Shown here: positions 12,457 through 15,682 of the stretch, piece after piece | How the letters are laid out: each line of letters opens with the position of its first letter | Numbering within the stretch: the first letter of the stretch is position 1 | Source of the DNA: JAEUMW01 sp039807745 | GTDB taxonomy: Bacteria > Pseudomonadota > Gammaproteobacteria > Burkholderiales > JAEUMW01 | NCBI GenBank assembly: GCA_039807745.1 | Contig: JBDHRV010000084.1 | Coordinates: forward strand, 1 to 15,682 | DNA: 15,682 nt | Reading direction: 5' to 3' | Translations under genes and position numbers: made by a program | The notes under the pieces: model-generated | What the model was told of the DNA's origin: nothing | Database searches by the model: none | The model's input: the letters and a program-made list of their open reading frames with translations, nothing else

Positions 12457-12741
12457 TTACCGCTTCGCCGCCGCGGCCTTCTTGTCGCCGGAGTGGCCCT
12501 TGAAGGTGCGGGTATGCGAAAACTCGCCGAGCTTGTGGCCGACCATGTTCTCGGTCACGAACACGGGGATGTGCTGCTTGCCGTTGTGGACCGCGATCGT
12601 GAGCCCGACGAAATCAGGCAGGACGGTCGAGCGGCGCGACCAGGTCTTGATCGGGCGCTTGTCGTTGGTCGCACGCGCGGTCTCCACCTTCTTGACGAGG
12701 TGCAGATCCACGAACGGGCCCTTCTTGATCGAACGTGCCAT
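12457..12741 (-). CDS. rpsS: 30S ribosomal protein S19
   Basis: S19 pairs with S13 in the 30S head and contacts the 50S subunit. The 94-aa product opens MARSIKKGPFVDLHLVKKVE and carries the family signature around TIAVHNGKQHIPVFVTENMVGHKLGEF (about 48-74, split here only for description) followed by HTRTFKGHSGDKK. AGAGGG lies 8 nt ahead of the ATG. It follows rplB by 12 nt. Confidence 0.99.
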   Translation of the reverse strand: MARSIKKGPFVDLHLVKKVETARATNDKRPIKTWSRRSTVLPDFVGLTIAVHNGKQHIPVFVTENMVGHKLGEFSHTRTFKGHSGDKKAAAAKR

Positions 12742-12753
12742 GTCTTAAGCCCT

Positions 12754-13578
12754 CTACTTCGCGCGTCGCCGCACGATCATGCCGCGCGTACGCTTGTTTT
12801 TGCGGGTGCGATAGCCCTTCGTGGGCGTGCCCCACGGGCTCACCGGGTCGCGGCCGGCCGCGGTCTTGCCTTCGCCGCCGCCGTGCGGGTGATCGATCGG
12901 GTTCATCGCCACCCCGCGCACCGTCGGGCGGATACCGCGCCAGCGCTTCGCCCCCGCCTTGCCGATCGACTCGAGCGAGTGCTCCTCGTTGCCGACCTCG
13001 CCGACGGTCGCACGGCAATCGACATGCACCCTGCGAATCTCGCCGGAGCGCAGGCGCAACTGCGCATAGCTGCCTTCGCGGGCGAGCAGTTGCACCGACG
13101 TGCCGGCCGAGCGCGCGAGCTGCGCGCCCTTGCCGGGCGTCATCTCGATGCAGTGGACGGTCGAGCCGACCGGGATATTGCGCAGCGGCAGCGTGTTACC
13201 CGGCTTGATCGGGGCGTCGACGCCGCTCATGAGCTGCGCGCCCACCACGACGCCCTTGGCCGCGATCACGTAACGGCGTTCGCCGTCGGCATAACAGAGC
13301 AAGGCGATGTGCGCGCTGCGGTTGGGGTCGTACTCGATGCGCTCGACCTTGGCCGGAATTCCGTCCTTGTTGCGGCGGAAGTCGATGAAGCGGTAGTGCT
13401 GCTTGTGGCCGCCGCCCTGATGGCGCGTCGTGATGTGGCCGTAGCTGTTGCGGCCTGCCTTGCGCGACTGCTTCTCGACGAGCTTCGCTTCGGGACGCCC
13501 CTTGTGGAGCCCCGGTGTCACCACCCGCACGACCGCGCGGCGGCCGGCCGAGGTGGGTTTCATCTTGACGAGTGGCAT
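12754..13578 (-). CDS. rplB: 50S ribosomal protein L2
   Basis: L2 is a primary 23S rRNA binder needed for subunit association and for peptidyl-transferase activity. The 274-aa product has the N-terminal OB fold, the central SH3-like domain and the C-terminal MNPIDHPHGGGEG motif (225-237), with H230 at the position of the functionally important E. coli H229. The closing tail GYRTRKNKRTRGMIVRRR is typical. Its ATG shares one base with the rplW stop (TAATG), indicating translational coupling; GGGGAG lies 8 nt upstream. Confidence 0.99.
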   Translation of the reverse strand: MPLVKMKPTSAGRRAVVRVVTPGLHKGRPEAKLVEKQSRKAGRNSYGHITTRHQGGGHKQHYRFIDFRRNKDGIPAKVERIEYDPNRSAHIALLCYADGERRYVIAAKGVVVGAQLMSGVDAPIKPGNTLPLRNIPVGSTVHCIEMTPGKGAQLARSAGTSVQLLAREGSYAQLRLRSGEIRRVHVDCRATVGEVGNEEHSLESIGKAGAKRWRGIRPTVRGVAMNPIDHPHGGGEGKTAAGRDPVSPWGTPTKGYRTRKNKRTRGMIVRRRAK

Positions 13579-13910
13579 TATTTCATCTCCCCGGCGGCGA
13601 AGCTGATCTCCTGCCCGGCCGCTAGCGCGACATAGGCCTTCTTCCAGTGGTTGCGGCGACCCATGAAACGGCCGAACCGCTTCTCCCGTCCTCTCACGTT
13701 CGCCACCTGCACCGATTTCACCTGCACCTTGAACAGGTGCTCGACCGCGGCCTTGATTTCGGGCTTCGTGGCATCGCGGGCCACCTTGAAGACGACCTGA
13801 TTCGCCTTCTCGCCCACGAAGGTGCTCTTCTCGGACACGACCGGGGCGAGGAGCACGAGCATCAGGCGCTCGGGAACGGCTGCGGACGTCTTCTGAGCTT
13901 GTGCGTTCAT
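13578..13910 (-). CDS. rplW: 50S ribosomal protein L23
   Basis: L23 sits at the tunnel exit and is the docking point for trigger factor and SRP. The 110-aa product has LLAPVVSEKSTFVGEKANQVVF (about 20-41), AVEHLFKVQVKSVQVANVRG and the basic stretch REKRFGRFMGRRNHWKKAYV (about 75-94). A short N-terminal extension (MNAQAQKTSAAVPERL) makes it about 10 residues longer than E. coli L23. It overlaps rplD by 4 nt (ATGA) and rplB by 1 nt; GAGGAG is 8 nt before the ATG. Confidence 0.99.
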   Translation of the reverse strand: MNAQAQKTSAAVPERLMLVLLAPVVSEKSTFVGEKANQVVFKVARDATKPEIKAAVEHLFKVQVKSVQVANVRGREKRFGRFMGRRNHWKKAYVALAAGQEISFAAGEMK

Positions 13911-14527
13911 CCCAGCATCTCCTCGAACTTCGCCACGGCGCCGCGCGTCATGAGCACGTGGCCGAAGCGCATGAGGCTCACGGGATCGGCCTCGGCGGGT
14001 TTCAGCACCAGCACGTGCGGCAGATTGCGCGCCGACAGATAGAGGTTGTCATCCGGCGCATCGGTGATGATGAGCACGGAGTCGAAACCCATCCCCTTCA
14101 CCTTCTGCGAGAGCAGCTTGGTCTTCGGCGCATCGACCCCGAACTGCTCGACCACCGCCAGCCGACCGTCGCGCGCGAGCTGCGACAGGATCGAGGAGAC
14201 GCCGGCGCGGTACATCTTGCGGTTGACCTTGTGGCTGAAGTTCTCGTCCGGGCTGGCCGGGAAGATCTTGCCGCCACCGCGCCACAGCGGGCTCGAGGCC
14301 ATGCCGGCGCGCGCCCGCCCGGTGCCCTTCTGCCGCCACGGCTTGCGCGTCGACTTCGCGACGTCGCTGCGGCCTTTCTGCGCGCGCGTGCCCTGGCGGG
14401 CGTTGGCGAGGAATGCGGTCACGATCTGGTGCACCAGCGCTTCGTTGTACTCGCGCCCGAAGGTGACGTCCGACGCGGACACGCTGGAGGTCGCCTGCCC
14501 GCTATCGTCGATCAGCTTGAGATCCAT
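13907..14527 (-). CDS. rplD: 50S ribosomal protein L4
   Basis: L4 binds domain I of 23S rRNA and reaches into the exit tunnel; in E. coli it also represses its own S10 operon. The 206-aa product begins MDLKLIDDSG and has the extended tunnel loop (about 44-92), including TRKPWRQKGTGRARAGMASSP and LWRGGGKIF, then DNLYLSARNLPHVLV near the C-terminus. The ATG shares one base with the rplC stop (TGATG), with GGGAGG 6 nt upstream, so I place the start at 14527 rather than in the longer reading to 14656. It overlaps rplW by 4 nt. Confidence 0.99.
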   Translation of the reverse strand: MDLKLIDDSGQATSSVSASDVTFGREYNEALVHQIVTAFLANARQGTRAQKGRSDVAKSTRKPWRQKGTGRARAGMASSPLWRGGGKIFPASPDENFSHKVNRKMYRAGVSSILSQLARDGRLAVVEQFGVDAPKTKLLSQKVKGMGFDSVLIITDAPDDNLYLSARNLPHVLVLKPAEADPVSLMRFGHVLMTRGAVAKFEEMLG

Positions 14528-15171
14528 CACGCACCTCCCTTCGCAGCCGGACGCACCACGACGCTGCCGCCCGCCGCGCCGGGAATGGCGCCGCGCACCA
14601 GCAACAGCTGGCGCTCGGCATCGACGCGGATCACCTCGAGACTGGAGACGGTGCACCGCACGTCGCCCAGGTGGCCGGCCATGCGCTTGCCCGGAAACAC
14701 GCGCCCCGGATCCTGGTTCTGCCCGATCGAACCGGGCTTGTTGTGCGACACCGAGTTGCCGTGGCTCGCCCGGTTGGATCCGAAGTTGTGGCGCTTGATG
14801 GCACCCGCGAAGCCCTTGCCCTTCGAGGTGCCGGTGACATCAACCTTCTGCCCGACCTTGAAGATCTCGACGGACACCACGCCGCCGGGCTGGAATCCCG
14901 CGAGGTCGGCGTCGCTGATGCGGAACTCCTTCAAACCGATGCCGGCTTCCGTGCCGGCCTTGGCGAAGTGGCCCTGTGCGGGCTTGCTGACCCGGCTTGC
15001 GCGACGCTTGCCGTAGGTGACCTGCACCGCGGCATAGCCGTCGCGTTCGGGGGTCTTGACCTGCGTGATGCGGTTGTCGGACACGTCGAGCACCGTCACC
15101 GGGACGGAATCACCGTCGTCGGTAAAGATGCGCGTCATGCCGACCTTGCGGCCAACCAAACCTAGACTCAT
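14527..15171 (-). CDS. rplC: 50S ribosomal protein L3
   Basis: L3 initiates 50S assembly and reaches close to the peptidyl-transferase centre. The 214-aa product begins MSLGLVGRKVGMTRIFTDDG and has DVTGTSKGKGFAGAIKRHNF (111-130), then GSIGQNQDPGRVFPGKRMAG (147-166), the loop that carries the glutamine methylated by PrmB in E. coli. The C-terminus includes VDAERQLLLVRGAIPGA. GAGGG lies about 7 nt before the ATG. It is separated from rpsJ by an unusually long 113-nt spacer and overlaps rplD by 1 nt. Confidence 0.99.
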   Translation of the reverse strand: MSLGLVGRKVGMTRIFTDDGDSVPVTVLDVSDNRITQVKTPERDGYAAVQVTYGKRRASRVSKPAQGHFAKAGTEAGIGLKEFRISDADLAGFQPGGVVSVEIFKVGQKVDVTGTSKGKGFAGAIKRHNFGSNRASHGNSVSHNKPGSIGQNQDPGRVFPGKRMAGHLGDVRCTVSSLEVIRVDAERQLLLVRGAIPGAAGGSVVVRPAAKGGA

Positions 15172-15284
15172 CTTCTTGCCCTCGTCAAAGGGGCCGGCTG
15201 CAATTGGCCGGCGGATTAAAAGCGGGAAGGCGGGAGGGGAAAGGCGGGAGGCAAATCCACTTGCTCCTTCCCCTCACTCCTCAC
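15172..15284 (-). other. Repeat-bearing spacer between rpsJ and rplC
   Basis: This 113-nt gap stands out among 0-30-nt neighbours. It holds an 11-nt direct repeat AAGGCGGGAGG at 15227-15237 and 15241-15251, an imperfect hairpin pairing GAGGGGAAAGG (15234-15244) with CCTTCCCCTC (15266-15275) with one bulged base, a smaller GCAA/TTGC stem inside its loop, and a second hairpin GCCGGC/GCCGGC at 15193-15212. No T-tract terminator and no convincing promoter are seen. A regulatory or processing role is possible but unproven. Confidence 0.55.
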
Positions 15285-15602
15285 CTACAGCTTGATCTCC
15301 ACGTCCACGCCCGCGGGCAGGTCGAGCTTCATCAGCGCATCCACGGTCTTGTCGGTGGGATCGATGATGTCCATCAAGCGCAGGTGCGTGCGGATCTCGA
15401 ACTGATCGCGCGACGTCTTGTTGACGTGGGGCGAGCGCAGCACGTCGAAACGCTCGATGCGCGTAGGCAGCGGCACCGGCCCCTTCACGACAGCGCCGGT
15501 GCGCTTCGCCGTCTCCACGATCTCGAGCGCCGACTGATCGATGAGACGATAGTCGAACGCCTTCAGGCGAATACGGATTTTCTGTTTCTGCAACGCGGCC
15601 AT
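15285..15602 (-). CDS. rpsJ: 30S ribosomal protein S10 (NusE)
   Basis: S10 is a 30S head protein and, as NusE, joins NusB and NusG in antitermination and transcription-translation coupling. The 105-aa product contains KIRIRLKAFDYRLIDQSALEIV, the hallmark loop RTGAVVKGPVPLPTRIERF (about 34-52), SPHVNKTSRDQFEIRTHLRL and the terminal LPAGVDVEIKL. It begins 3 nt after the tuf stop codon, so there is no room for the long S10 leader known from E. coli; only a weak Shine-Dalgarno is visible at the end of tuf. It opens the S10 block. Confidence 0.99.
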   Translation of the reverse strand: MAALQKQKIRIRLKAFDYRLIDQSALEIVETAKRTGAVVKGPVPLPTRIERFDVLRSPHVNKTSRDQFEIRTHLRLMDIIDPTDKTVDALMKLDLPAGVDVEIKL

Positions 15603-15605
15603 TTT

Positions 15606-15682
15606 TTACTCGATCACTTTGGCGACGACGCCGGCGCCGACGGTGCGTCCGCCCTCGCGGATGGCAAAGCGCAGCCCCTCTT
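15606..15682 (-). CDS. tuf: Elongation factor Tu, C-terminal fragment (runs off the window)
   Basis: EF-Tu delivers aminoacyl-tRNA to the ribosome as a GTP complex. Only the last 24 complete codons are present: EGLRFAIREGGRTVGAGVVAK followed by VIE and a TAA stop, the highly conserved C-terminus of domain 3. Its 3-nt distance from rpsJ shows that the str-type genes and the S10 block are joined here. Whether this is tufA or tufB cannot be told from the fragment. Confidence 0.97.
   Translation of the reverse strand, partial: EGLRFAIREGGRTVGAGVVAKVIE

Noticed and set aside
12448..13635. 395-codon open frame on the plus strand, and similar ones opposite rpoA, rpsC and rplC/rplD
   Set aside because: All are mirror frames of strongly conserved ribosomal genes, a product of GC-rich third positions; no start context or family match supports them.

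Overview
The window is a nearly complete bacterial ribosomal-protein supercluster, with every gene on the minus strand, so it reads from the right edge to the left. The DNA is GC-rich. Gene order, the positions of infA and rpmJ between secY and rpsM, tuf directly ahead of rpsJ, and the wording of RpoA, SecY and S4 all point to a betaproteobacterium or a close relative. I cannot name a genus; this placement rests on recognition, not on a search.

Layout from right to left: the 3' end of tuf (EF-Tu), then 3 nt later the S10 block (rpsJ, rplC, rplD, rplW, rplB, rpsS, rplV, rpsC, rplP, rpmC, rpsQ). A roughly 200-nt spacer holds a credible promoter and a structured leader. The spc block follows (rplN, rplX, rplE, rpsN, rpsH, rplF, rplR, rpsE, rpmD, rplO, secY), then infA and rpmJ, a second credible promoter, and the alpha block (rpsM, rpsK, rpsD, rpoA, rplQ). 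A strong intrinsic terminator at 1584-1610 closes the cluster. Twenty-nine complete genes lie between tuf and the terminator, mostly spaced 0-30 nt apart, with several stop/start overlaps that suggest translational coupling. No member of the usual set is missing or visibly broken. Together they build both ribosomal subunits, the Sec channel, IF-1 and the RNA polymerase alpha subunit.

Left of the terminator is the less ordinary part: a 198-aa protein I cannot assign to a named family, but which carries a plausible HxD...H...R iron/2-oxoglutarate oxygenase pattern. It overlaps by 20 nt a SAM hydroxide adenosyltransferase (DUF62) gene whose Asp-Arg-His triad is intact. After a 154-nt spacer carrying an AT-rich inverted repeat comes the first 36 codons of glyA (serine hydroxymethyltransferase), cut by the window edge.

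The main non-coding features are two sigma70-like promoters (ahead of rplN and rpsM), a leader upstream of rplN that can form three mutually overlapping hairpins, a perfect 20-bp palindrome between infA and rpmJ, and a 113-nt repeat-bearing spacer between rpsJ and rplC. There is no gene-free stretch longer than 300 bases. I see no tRNA, rRNA, CRISPR array, insertion sequence or phage gene. The best candidates for something undescribed are the 198-aa protein with its SAM-hydrolysing partner, and the spacer RNA structures; nothing here proves a new system.
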